From the NCBI GenBank assembly GCA_018610095.1, contig JAHEOB010000176.1, forward strand, positions 1 through 10,125: a stretch of 10,125 nucleotides of DNA, read 5' to 3'. Below are positions 1 to 5,339 of this stretch, in pieces (position 1 is the first letter of the stretch; each line of letters begins with the position of its first letter). Both the position numbers and the translations under genes were made by a program. Origin of the DNA: Halothece sp. MAG. GTDB taxonomy: Bacteria > Cyanobacteriota > Cyanobacteriia > Cyanobacteriales > Rubidibacteraceae. A model generated the notes under the pieces. That model worked only from the letters and a program-made list of their open reading frames with translations, made no database searches and was not told the DNA's origin.

Positions 1-1
1 C

Positions 2-76
2 GGAACGACGGGAAGAAAGCTCGCTGAGGGCAATGGTTTCGGGGATGAGGCTGAAGTCTTGTCTAGAACCACCTGA
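2..76 (+). CDS. Possible C-terminal tail of a TnpB-like protein (partial)
   Basis: A short open frame enters from the left edge and stops at TGA 74-76, 11 bases before the bulged hairpin. It reads GTTGRKLAEGNGFGDEAEV and a few more residues. A tail rich in Gly and acidic residues, ending just before a right-end hairpin, would fit the poorly conserved C-terminus of an IS605-type TnpB (RNA-guided nuclease or accessory transposon protein). This is inference from position. No catalytic motif is in the window, and a second forward frame (3-134) and a reverse-strand frame are also open here, so the reading frame itself is uncertain. Confidence 0.28.
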   Translation, partial: GTTGRKLAEGNGFGDEAEVLSRTT

Positions 77-87
77 TGACGCGAGAA

Positions 88-121
88 TCTCCCATCAGAT
101 TCTATTTGAATTGATGGGAGA
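88..121 (+). repeat. Imperfect hairpin with single bulged G at the element end
   Basis: The left arm TCTCCCATCA (88-97) pairs with TGATGGGAGA (112-121). After one unpaired G at 98 the stem continues as ATTC (99-102) with GAAT (108-111), closing a TATTT loop. That gives 14 base pairs with one extrahelical base. Known: Y1 transposases (TnpA of IS608, ISDra2) recognise subterminal hairpins carrying an unpaired base in the stem. The structure is directly visible; its role as a transposase recognition site is inferred. It lacks a following T-run, so it is not a good intrinsic terminator. Confidence 0.6.
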
Positions 122-129
122 GGTTCAAT

Positions 130-1329
130 TCTGAGTCGCGAATTCATTATCATCGCGAGATCCGAGAACGAGTTAATCAAGTTGCCCCATTTTTACGGTT
201 AGATTCTGATCCCTATCTCACATTAGTGGATGGAGACTTAAAGTGGATTGTTGAAGGATATACCGTTAGTGATCATCTCCCCTATTCTCAACCGGTGACA
301 GCAATTCGCGATGCCAATGCTAGACAAATTTTACAAACGGGTTCTACTCGTGACTTATTAAGTGGGGGATTCAATTATGTTCGCAACTCCGTAAAAATCG
401 TGGTCGATGCCTTAGACGGTAGCTTACAGTTATTTGCGATTGATCAACAAGATCCCATTTTGCAAACTTATCAGAAAATCTTTCCCGATTTATTTAGCTC
501 CCCAGAAACCATCTCTTCGGAACTGCAATCTCACTTTCGATACCCGTTAGAGTTATTTGAAATTCAAAACCAGATGTATCTGCAATATCATATGACCAAT
601 CCTGACGTCTTTTATGATCAGGAAGATCTGTGGCGAGTACCCAATGAACAGTTTGATGGGCAACAGCAAGCTATGGAACCCTATTATATGATTATGCGCT
701 TGCCAGACACCCAGCAAGAAGAATTTATCTTAATGTTACCGTTTACGCCCACCAATCGAGACAATATGATTGCTTGGATGGCAGCGCGATCAGATGGCGA
801 TAATTATGGGAAACTTTTATTGTATGAATTCCCGAAACAAGAATTAGTTTTAGGGCCCAGTCAAATTGAAGCCCAAATTGACCAAAATACCAAAATATCG
901 GAACAATTAAGCCTATGGGATCAACAAGGCTCACGAGTCATTCGCGGGAATTTATTAGTGATTCCCATGGAACAATCCCTGCTTTATGTGGAACCGATTT
1001 ACTTACGGGCGGATCAAGGAGAACTGCCGGAATTAAAACAGATTGTGGTGGCGCATAATGAGCAACTAGTGATGCGTCCGTCCTTAGAAAGTGCTTTAAC
1101 GGCTATTTTTGGGGAAGAGAGTCCCGAGCCAGTGGCTGAAACAGAACAAGCAGGGGAACAACCGGCCGTTGCTGATGATTTAATGCAGCAAGTGCCCAAT
1201 GACTTAGCCCAACAGGCGCTAGAGGTTTATCAAGAAGCTCAACAAGCTCGCCAACAGGGAAATTGGCGTGAATATGGCAAGAAACAAGAGGAATTAGAAG
1301 ATATCTTGGAAGAATTAAACCAACAATAA
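130..1329 (+). pseudogene. UPF0182 family membrane protein, C-terminal fragment
   Basis: This is the last ~400 codons of a UPF0182 protein, a large (roughly 900-1000 residue) multi-pass membrane protein of unknown function found in cyanobacteria and actinobacteria. The family signature is clear: SESRIHYHREIRERV, then APFLRLDSDPYL, VDGDLKWIVEGYT, SDHLPYSQP, then LPFTPTNRDNMIAWM and the late YVEPIYL segment. A low-complexity acidic/Gln-rich tail follows. The N-terminal transmembrane half is missing: homology begins at 130, directly after the putative insertion-sequence end. No ATG, GTG or TTG precedes GTG 226 in frame, so any internal product would be 367 residues from there; no Shine-Dalgarno is visible. 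The fragment has no internal stop or frameshift, which suggests recent interruption. I call it a disrupted gene; translation of the soluble C-terminal part cannot be excluded. Confidence 0.8.
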
Positions 1330-1354
1330 TCAGCCAGTGACCATCATTTTTGAT

Positions 1355-1383
1355 TTGACGGGAATCATTAACCCTGCTAAAGT
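1355..1383 (+). promoter_or_regulatory. Candidate sigma-70-type promoter for carA
   Basis: TTGACG (1355-1360) matches the -35 consensus in five of six positions. It is separated by exactly 17 bases from TAAAGT (1378-1383), a 4/6 match to the -10 consensus. Transcription would start near 1390, leaving about 20 bases before the carA ATG. No obvious attenuator or PyrR-type structure is visible in so short a leader. Confidence 0.35.
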
Positions 1384-1410
1384 TACGCAAGAAAAAATAC
1401 GCGAACGGTT

Positions 1411-2568
1411 ATGATTACCAATTCAGGGCAATCGGCATTATTGGTATTAGAAGATGGCACTGCCTTTTGGGGAAAATCCTTTGGGGCAACGGGGACTGCT
1501 GTGGGAGAAGTGGTTTTTAATACTGGCATGACCGGTTATCAAGAAGTGTTAACCGATCCCAGCTATCGAGGTCAAATGATTACCTTTACTTATCCCGAAC
1601 TTGGTAACACAGGCGTCAATTCGGAAGATGAAGAATCCGATCATCCCCATGCCAGAGCAGTCATTGCCCGTAATGTGTGCTATTATCCCAGTAATTGGCG
1701 ATCGCGCAGTTCTCTTCCTGACTATTTAGCCCAACATCAAATCCCAGGTATATATAACGTCGATACCCGCGCCCTGACTCGCCTCCTAAGAGTCTATGGG
1801 TCAATGAATGGGGCAATTTCTACTGAAATTCTCGATTCCCAACAACTTTTAGACCACGTCAAAGCAACTCCCTCCATGGAAGGGTTAAACCTTGTCAATG
1901 AAGTTACCACCAAAAGTGTTTATGAATGGTGTGATCCCACTGATTCTCGTTGGGAATTTCGTCCCATTATGGAACAAGATGATCCCCATGCTTTAACCGT
2001 GGTTGCCATTGATTTTGGTATTAAACGAAATATCCTGCGTCGCTTAGCCAGCTACGGTTGTCGGGTGATTGTAGTTCCTGCTGATACTACCCCCGAGCAA
2101 ATCTATCAATATGATCCCGATGGGATTTTCTTATCCAATGGACCTGGTGATCCTGCGGTTGTTACCGAAGGAATTGAAACCACTAAAGCGTTATTGCAAC
2201 AAGGTAAGCCCATTTTTGGCATTTGTATGGGACACCAAATTTTAGGGCTCTCGCTAGGGGCAGAGACCTTTAAGCTGAAATTTGGCCATCGAGGATTAAA
2301 TCAGCCCGCTGGATTACAACAACAAGTGGAAATTACCAGTCAAAATCATGGTTTTGCGGTGACGGAAGAGTCTTTACAAAATGACCAAGTGGAAATTACC
2401 CATCTCAATCTCAATGATCGCACTGTTGCTGGGCTACGCCATAAGACCTTACCTGTGTTTTCCGTACAATATCATCCCGAAGCTAGTCCCGGGCCGCATG
2501 ATGCCGACTATTTATTTGCTGAATTTGTGGCATCAATGCGAAACAATCGAGCCAAAACTCATCCTTAA
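1411..2568 (+). CDS. carA: Carbamoyl-phosphate synthase, small (glutaminase) subunit
   Basis: CarA hydrolyses glutamine and channels ammonia to CarB, which makes carbamoyl phosphate for pyrimidine and arginine synthesis in the cytoplasm. The 385 residues match the usual family length (E. coli about 380). The N-terminal CarA domain carries GEVVFNTGMTGYQEVLTDPSY (from residue 32, shown here only to identify it) and TYPELGNTGVN. The class I glutamine amidotransferase domain starts near residue 195, with SNGPGDP (242-248), nucleophile Cys272 in GICMGHQ, FGHRG (291-295), and His355/Glu357 in YHPEASPGP completing the triad. The ATG at 1411 aligns with the usual N-terminus though no Shine-Dalgarno is evident. 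carB is not adjacent in this window. The call is firm. Confidence 0.97.
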   Translation: MITNSGQSALLVLEDGTAFWGKSFGATGTAVGEVVFNTGMTGYQEVLTDPSYRGQMITFTYPELGNTGVNSEDEESDHPHARAVIARNVCYYPSNWRSRSSLPDYLAQHQIPGIYNVDTRALTRLLRVYGSMNGAISTEILDSQQLLDHVKATPSMEGLNLVNEVTTKSVYEWCDPTDSRWEFRPIMEQDDPHALTVVAIDFGIKRNILRRLASYGCRVIVVPADTTPEQIYQYDPDGIFLSNGPGDPAVVTEGIETTKALLQQGKPIFGICMGHQILGLSLGAETFKLKFGHRGLNQPAGLQQQVEITSQNHGFAVTEESLQNDQVEITHLNLNDRTVAGLRHKTLPVFSVQYHPEASPGPHDADYLFAEFVASMRNNRAKTHP

Positions 2569-2599
2569 GGCTTAAAATAAGGATTAATTATTCAAAATG

Positions 2600-2608
2600 T
2601 GCTAATAT
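2600..2608 (+). promoter_or_regulatory. Candidate extended -10 promoter for the STAS gene
   Basis: TGC followed by TAATAT (2603-2608) forms an extended -10 element in the carA-STAS gap. No good -35 hexamer lies 16-18 bases upstream. Initiation near 2615 would give a leader of about 70 bases containing the hairpin at 2621-2644. Plausible but unproven; AT-rich gaps often contain such matches. Confidence 0.3.
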
Positions 2609-2620
2609 ACACTATCTATT

Positions 2621-2644
2621 AAAGGTTGGTTTAAGCTAACCTTT
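2621..2644 (+). terminator. Hairpin with short T-run after carA (weak terminator or leader structure)
   Basis: AAAGGTTGG (2621-2629) pairs with CTAACCTTT (2636-2644) around a six-base loop, giving 9 bp including one G-T wobble; the 3' arm runs into TTTT (2642-2645). It begins 53 bases after the carA stop. It could terminate carA transcription weakly or sit in the 5' leader of the STAS gene. The stem is GC-poor, so either role is tentative. Confidence 0.35.
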
Positions 2645-2674
2645 TGATATTAAATCGCATTACGAACCAATGGC

Positions 2675-2689
2675 GAGGAGGGTGCTATT
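2675..2689 (+). promoter_or_regulatory. Strong Shine-Dalgarno and ATT start of the STAS gene
   Basis: GAGGAGGG (2675-2682) contains a complete AGGAGG (2676-2681), by far the best ribosome-binding site in the window. Five bases after it comes ATT (2687-2689), in frame with the STAS protein. The frame upstream has no ATG, GTG or TTG back to the TAA at 2651-2653. The first canonical in-frame start is TTG 2762, which would delete the first beta-strand of the domain. Confidence 0.6.
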
Positions 2690-3058
2690 CCAGAACCACT
2701 TAATCTAACTGTCAGTTTACGCGGAACGCGGGAAGTTCGAGATAACTGCCAAATTATTCGCTTGACAGGGTTACTCGATGCGTTTTCCGAACCAACATTT
2801 GCAAAAGTCCTTGGCAAATGTGTTGAGGAGGGACCGAAAAATCTGATTTTGGTTCTCTCACAAATTGACTTTGTGGACAGTTCTGGCTTAGGAGCGTTAG
2901 TCCAATTGGTGAAAAAAGCTCAAAATGAGGACGGAACGCTTCAAATTGTCACCAATGCTAGGGTGACACAAACAGTCAAACTGGTTCGCTTAGAAAAATT
3001 CCTTTCCTTGCAGCCTAGTTTAGAAGCTGCATTAGAGGCAATTGATGAAAATAATTAG
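2687..3058 (+). CDS. STAS-domain protein, anti-sigma factor antagonist type
   Basis: A single STAS domain of about 123 residues, the fold of SpoIIAA/RsbV. Such proteins bind and release anti-sigma/HATB kinases and are switched by phosphorylation of a serine. The motif DFVDSSGLGALVQL contains the expected serine pair (Ser65-Ser66, after Asp64). Earlier, LRGTREVRDNCQIIRLTG forms the N-terminal strands, and LQIVTNARVTQTVKLVRL the following strand and helix. I place the start at ATT 2687 because an ideal Shine-Dalgarno lies 5 bases upstream and a TTG 2762 start would truncate the fold. Oddity: the strand before the motif reads LILVLSQIDF, with Val56 where the family normally has Asp (LDLS). mrnC follows after 76 bases and may be co-transcribed. 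The partner kinase or sigma factor is not in the window. Confidence 0.88.
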   Translation: MPEPLNLTVSLRGTREVRDNCQIIRLTGLLDAFSEPTFAKVLGKCVEEGPKNLILVLSQIDFVDSSGLGALVQLVKKAQNEDGTLQIVTNARVTQTVKLVRLEKFLSLQPSLEAALEAIDENN

Positions 3059-3134
3059 TTAATTGACTTGTGCTGAGCCAATAGGGGAAAATTTGGTACG
3101 GCAAACGCATGACTCAAATTATGGAGATTCCGAG

Positions 3135-3536
3135 GTGGAATTCTTTTCAGTTGTGGGGGGATTACAGAATCTCCCCCCAATAGAGCAGCTTTCTCCCACG
3201 GGATTAGCCTATATTGGCGATGCTGTTTATGAATTATATGTACGCTTATATTATTTATTGCCCCAGAAACAAATTTCTGAATATCATGAGTTAGTTGTTT
3301 CCCAAGTGCGTGCCGAAAAGCAAGCACAACAGTTAGAGGCACTGCTTCCTTATTTAACGGAGACAGAAAAGGAAATTGTTAAACGAGGGCGTAATGCTGC
3401 CAGCCAAAAACCACGTCGTGTCTCGGCGAAAGTGTATCAGCAAGCAACCAGTTTAGAAACTTTGGTGGGATATTTGTTTTTAAGCGATCGCGATCGCTTA
3501 CAAGAACTATTACTCTGGTTACAGCAAAATATTTGA
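3135..3536 (+). CDS. mrnC: Mini-ribonuclease III
   Basis: Mini-III is a dimeric RNase III catalytic domain without a dsRNA-binding domain. In Bacillus it matures 23S rRNA; in cyanobacteria related enzymes act in rRNA processing and RNA turnover. Seen: LSPTGLAYIGDAVYELYVR carries the RNase III signature with Asp29, RGRNAA and the SLETLVGYLFL helix with Glu108 supplies the second acidic site; there is no C-terminal dsRBD. I chose GTG 3135 (133 residues, usual length) because GGAG (3123-3126) lies 8 bases upstream. A TTG at 3063 would add 24 residues without family support or a Shine-Dalgarno. GTG 3153 is another possible start. A stable G6/C6 hairpin (3154-3179) lies just inside the gene. Its setting before rlmB suits a shared rRNA-maturation role. 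Confidence 0.9.
   Translation: MEFFSVVGGLQNLPPIEQLSPTGLAYIGDAVYELYVRLYYLLPQKQISEYHELVVSQVRAEKQAQQLEALLPYLTETEKEIVKRGRNAASQKPRRVSAKVYQQATSLETLVGYLFLSDRDRLQELLLWLQQNI
3154..3179 (+). promoter_or_regulatory. Strong G6/C6 hairpin in the first codons of mrnC
   Basis: TGGGGGGA (3154-3161) pairs perfectly with TCCCCCCA (3172-3179) across a 10-base loop, an 8-bp stem with six consecutive G-C pairs. It begins 19 bases after the proposed GTG start and overlaps the alternative GTG 3153. In the mRNA it would be among the most stable structures in the window and could restrain translation or act as an RNase III-type target. The structure is seen; a function is inferred. Confidence 0.45.
3484..3497. repeat. 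Two overlapping HIP1 octamers
   Basis: GCGATCGC occurs at 3484-3491 and again at 3490-3497, sharing two bases, inside the 3' end of mrnC (encoding Ser-Asp-Arg-Asp-Arg). Further single copies lie at 1698-1705, 4449-4456, 5015-5022, 5111-5118 and 7815-7822, all inside genes. HIP1 is a highly over-represented palindrome of cyanobacterial genomes and supports the taxonomic assignment. Confidence 0.9.
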
Positions 3537-3635
3537 TATAATCAATAACTTGGAACTCAGCATTTTTTTAGAATGGGTTGAGACAATTGGAAGAACCAAT
3601 TACTCTGTGTTGCAAACATTGATTTTAGATGAATC

Positions 3636-4502
3636 ATGACGGAAAAACCCCATAAGGGAAAAAAAAAGGCAAAATCCAATGACGGTTCTTCTAAACCCAA
3701 AAAGCAGAAAAAGCAAAAGTCAGAAAAATCGCAAAAACCAGAATCGACACTATCAGAACAAGATGACTTTATTTATGGGCGCCGATCTGTTTTATCAGCG
3801 TTAGAAAGTCAACGGCAATTGAATCGGATTTGGATTACACCAAGACTTCGCTATAATAGCCAATTTAAGTCTCGCTTGCAAACTGCCAAGAAACAGGGGG
3901 CGATTATTGATGAGGTAAGTATCGAGCATTTAAATAAACTTACCCGTGGGGCAAATCATCAAGGCGTTGCTGCCCAAATCACACCTTATCATTATTGGGC
4001 ACTGCAAGATGTGATTGCACAAGCACAATCCTATAAACCCCTTCTCATTGCTGCTGAAGGGATTACCGATCCCCATAATTTAGGTGCCATTATTCGTAGT
4101 GCGGAAGCCTTTGGGGCACAAGGATTAGTGATCCCTCAACGACGGGCTGTTGGGGTAACTTCAACCGTGATGAAGGTAGCAGCAGGCGCGTTAGAATATT
4201 TACCGACGGCGCGGGTGGTTAATTTTGCTCGTGCTTTGGAAACTTTAAAACAAGCAGGGTTCTGGATTTATGGAACAGTTGCTGAAGGGGGAAAACCATT
4301 ACCGCAGCTTGAGTTTAATGATGCTGTGGTTTTAGTAGTAGGTGCAGAAGGAGAGGGATTGAGTTTGTTAACCCAACGTCATTGTGATGAATTGGTGTCG
4401 ATTCCTTTAGCTGGAAAAACGGCGAGTTTGAATGCCAGTGTTGCAACTGCGATCGCGCTTTATGAAGTCTCCTGTCGTCGCCCTAAAAAGTTCCTTTACT
4501 AA
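3636..4502 (+). CDS. rlmB: 23S rRNA (guanosine-2'-O)-methyltransferase, TrmH/SpoU family
   Basis: RlmB uses S-adenosylmethionine to 2'-O-methylate a guanosine in 23S rRNA domain V (G2251 in E. coli). Residues 1-42 are a basic low-complexity extension. Residues 44-115 form the SpoU substrate-binding domain (FIYGRRSVLSAL, then GANHQGVAAQ). The SPOUT knot catalytic domain holds motif 1 DPHNLGAIIRSAEAFGA (145-161, with Asn148 and Arg154), motif 2 VVGAEGEGLS (234-243) and motif 3 IPLAGKTASLNASVATAI (256-273). At 288 residues it is longer than E. coli RlmB because of the basic tail, as is common in cyanobacteria. ATG 3636 has no clear Shine-Dalgarno. A run of nine A (3659-3667) falls in codons 8-11. 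It follows mrnC by 99 bases, on the same strand. Confidence 0.95.
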   Translation: MTEKPHKGKKKAKSNDGSSKPKKQKKQKSEKSQKPESTLSEQDDFIYGRRSVLSALESQRQLNRIWITPRLRYNSQFKSRLQTAKKQGAIIDEVSIEHLNKLTRGANHQGVAAQITPYHYWALQDVIAQAQSYKPLLIAAEGITDPHNLGAIIRSAEAFGAQGLVIPQRRAVGVTSTVMKVAAGALEYLPTARVVNFARALETLKQAGFWIYGTVAEGGKPLPQLEFNDAVVLVVGAEGEGLSLLTQRHCDELVSIPLAGKTASLNASVATAIALYEVSCRRPKKFLY

Positions 4503-4606
4503 GTCAAAATCCCTCTTAGGTTATTTGAAACCTCTGCAACGGATTGGCATAAATAAAAGTAGAACAATTGCAATGAGATAAAATGCGGTTACGCCTAGAG
4601 GACAAC

Positions 4607-4897
4607 ATGGAAGAGTATCTCCTATCCATTCTAGAATTTTTTGGACAAGCTTGGTGGGTGGAAGTTAAGACGGAATCCCCCAAATGCACCTATTATTTTG
4701 GCCCCTTTCTTAGAAAGCAACAAGCCCAAGATCGCCAAGGAGGTTACATCGAGGATTTGCAAGGAGAAGGCGCGGAAATCGTCTCTGTGGCAATCAAACG
4801 TTGTAAACCGAGTGTCCTCACAGATTATCAAGAAGAGGAAGCCGATGACGAAGGCACACTTGATCAATGGGCAACCTTAACAGGTCAACGATCATAA
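4607..4897 (+). CDS. DUF1816 domain-containing protein
   Basis: A small, probably cytoplasmic protein of 96 residues with a DUF1816 domain, a largely cyanobacterial family without an established function. The diagnostic core is AWWVEVKTESPKCTYYFGPF, followed by a helix with GYIEDLQGEGA and the strand VAIKRCKPSVLTDY; the C-terminus is acidic. I chose ATG 4607 because AGAGGA (4597-4602) lies 4 bases upstream and the protein then begins MEEYLLSILEFFG, a typical family start. ATG 4583 in the same frame would add eight residues and has only a weak upstream site. It lies 104 bases after rlmB, on the same strand. Its stop overlaps the stop of convergent folB by 13 bases. Confidence 0.87.
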   Translation: MEEYLLSILEFFGQAWWVEVKTESPKCTYYFGPFLRKQQAQDRQGGYIEDLQGEGAEIVSVAIKRCKPSVLTDYQEEEADDEGTLDQWATLTGQRS

Positions 4898-5253
4898 CCC
4901 TTTTCCCGAGTGATCTCAACGGTGATCGCTCCGCCAAAGTTGGGAATGGGAGGGTCTGGTTTTGACAGTTGCACACAGACTTGTTGCACTAATTCATCTT
5001 GTAAGACAGATTGCGCGATCGCGTGGGCGAGTTTTTCAATTAAGGAAAATTGGGCGGTTTCAACAAGATGTTTCACTTGCGCGATGGTGTTTCGATAATC
5101 AAGGGTATCCGCGATCGCGTCACTTTCCCCCGCAGAGGATAAATCAACCCCAATGGTTAAATTCACTTCAAACCATTGCCCTAATACCTGTTCTTCTGGC
5201 AAAAATCCAGTATAGCCATAGCAACGAAGATCATTAATTTTAATTGTGTCCAT
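4885..5253 (-). CDS. folB: Dihydroneopterin aldolase
   Basis: FolB cleaves 7,8-dihydroneopterin to 6-hydroxymethyl-7,8-dihydropterin and glycolaldehyde, a cytoplasmic step of folate synthesis that works as an oligomeric tunnelling-fold enzyme. The 122 residues match the family length. Seen: IKINDLRCYGYTGFLPEEQ with the N-terminal pterin-site glutamate (Glu20/21), TLDYRNTIAQVKHLVE, FSLIEKLAHAIA with Glu73 that anchors the pterin, and LSKPDPPIP with the catalytic Lys98. ATG (5251-5253 on the complement) is the only suitable start; no Shine-Dalgarno is obvious. It is divergent from ktrB, sharing an 86-base gap, and convergent with the DUF1816 gene. Two HIP1 sites fall within it. Confidence 0.95.
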   Translation of the reverse strand: MDTIKINDLRCYGYTGFLPEEQVLGQWFEVNLTIGVDLSSAGESDAIADTLDYRNTIAQVKHLVETAQFSLIEKLAHAIAQSVLQDELVQQVCVQLSKPDPPIPNFGGAITVEITREKGYDR

Positions 5254-5339
5254 AAACTATTTAAATTGAAAACTTAATCAAGCTTATTTCAAGAGAAAAT
5301 TGCTCTAAAAAACATCAGTATTGATTATTGTATCGAAAA

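Larger units (their letters stand above)
1..128 (+). mobile_element. Right end of a probable IS200/IS605-family insertion sequence (partial)
   Basis: Seen: UPF0182-like coding sequence is recognisable only from about base 130 rightwards, and an in-frame TGA lies at 112-114. Just left of the junction is a 14-bp hairpin with a single bulged G (88-121), followed by GGTTCAA ending at 128. Known: IS200/IS605 elements have subterminal imperfect hairpins rather than terminal inverted repeats, make no target duplication, and end at a short cleavage motif (TCAA in IS608) a few bases past the right hairpin, usually downstream of tnpB. Inference: bases 1-128 are the right end of such an element inserted into the UPF0182 gene. 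The left end and transposase genes lie outside the window, so the family is argued from architecture only. Confidence 0.5.

Noticed and set aside
1103..1390. Reverse-strand open frame across the UPF0182 end and the carA leader
   Set aside because: No family resemblance, and it overlaps strongly supported coding sequence.
3055..3342. Reverse-strand open frame opposite mrnC (95 codons)
   Set aside because: It lies opposite a clear Mini-III gene and shows no recognisable domain; it is a shadow frame.
3585..3601. AATTGG/CCAATT hairpin between mrnC and rlmB
   Set aside because: Six AT-rich pairs without a T-run; too weak to call a terminator.
4518..4533. AGGTT/AACCT hairpin after rlmB
   Set aside because: Only five pairs and no T-tract; not convincing as a terminator.
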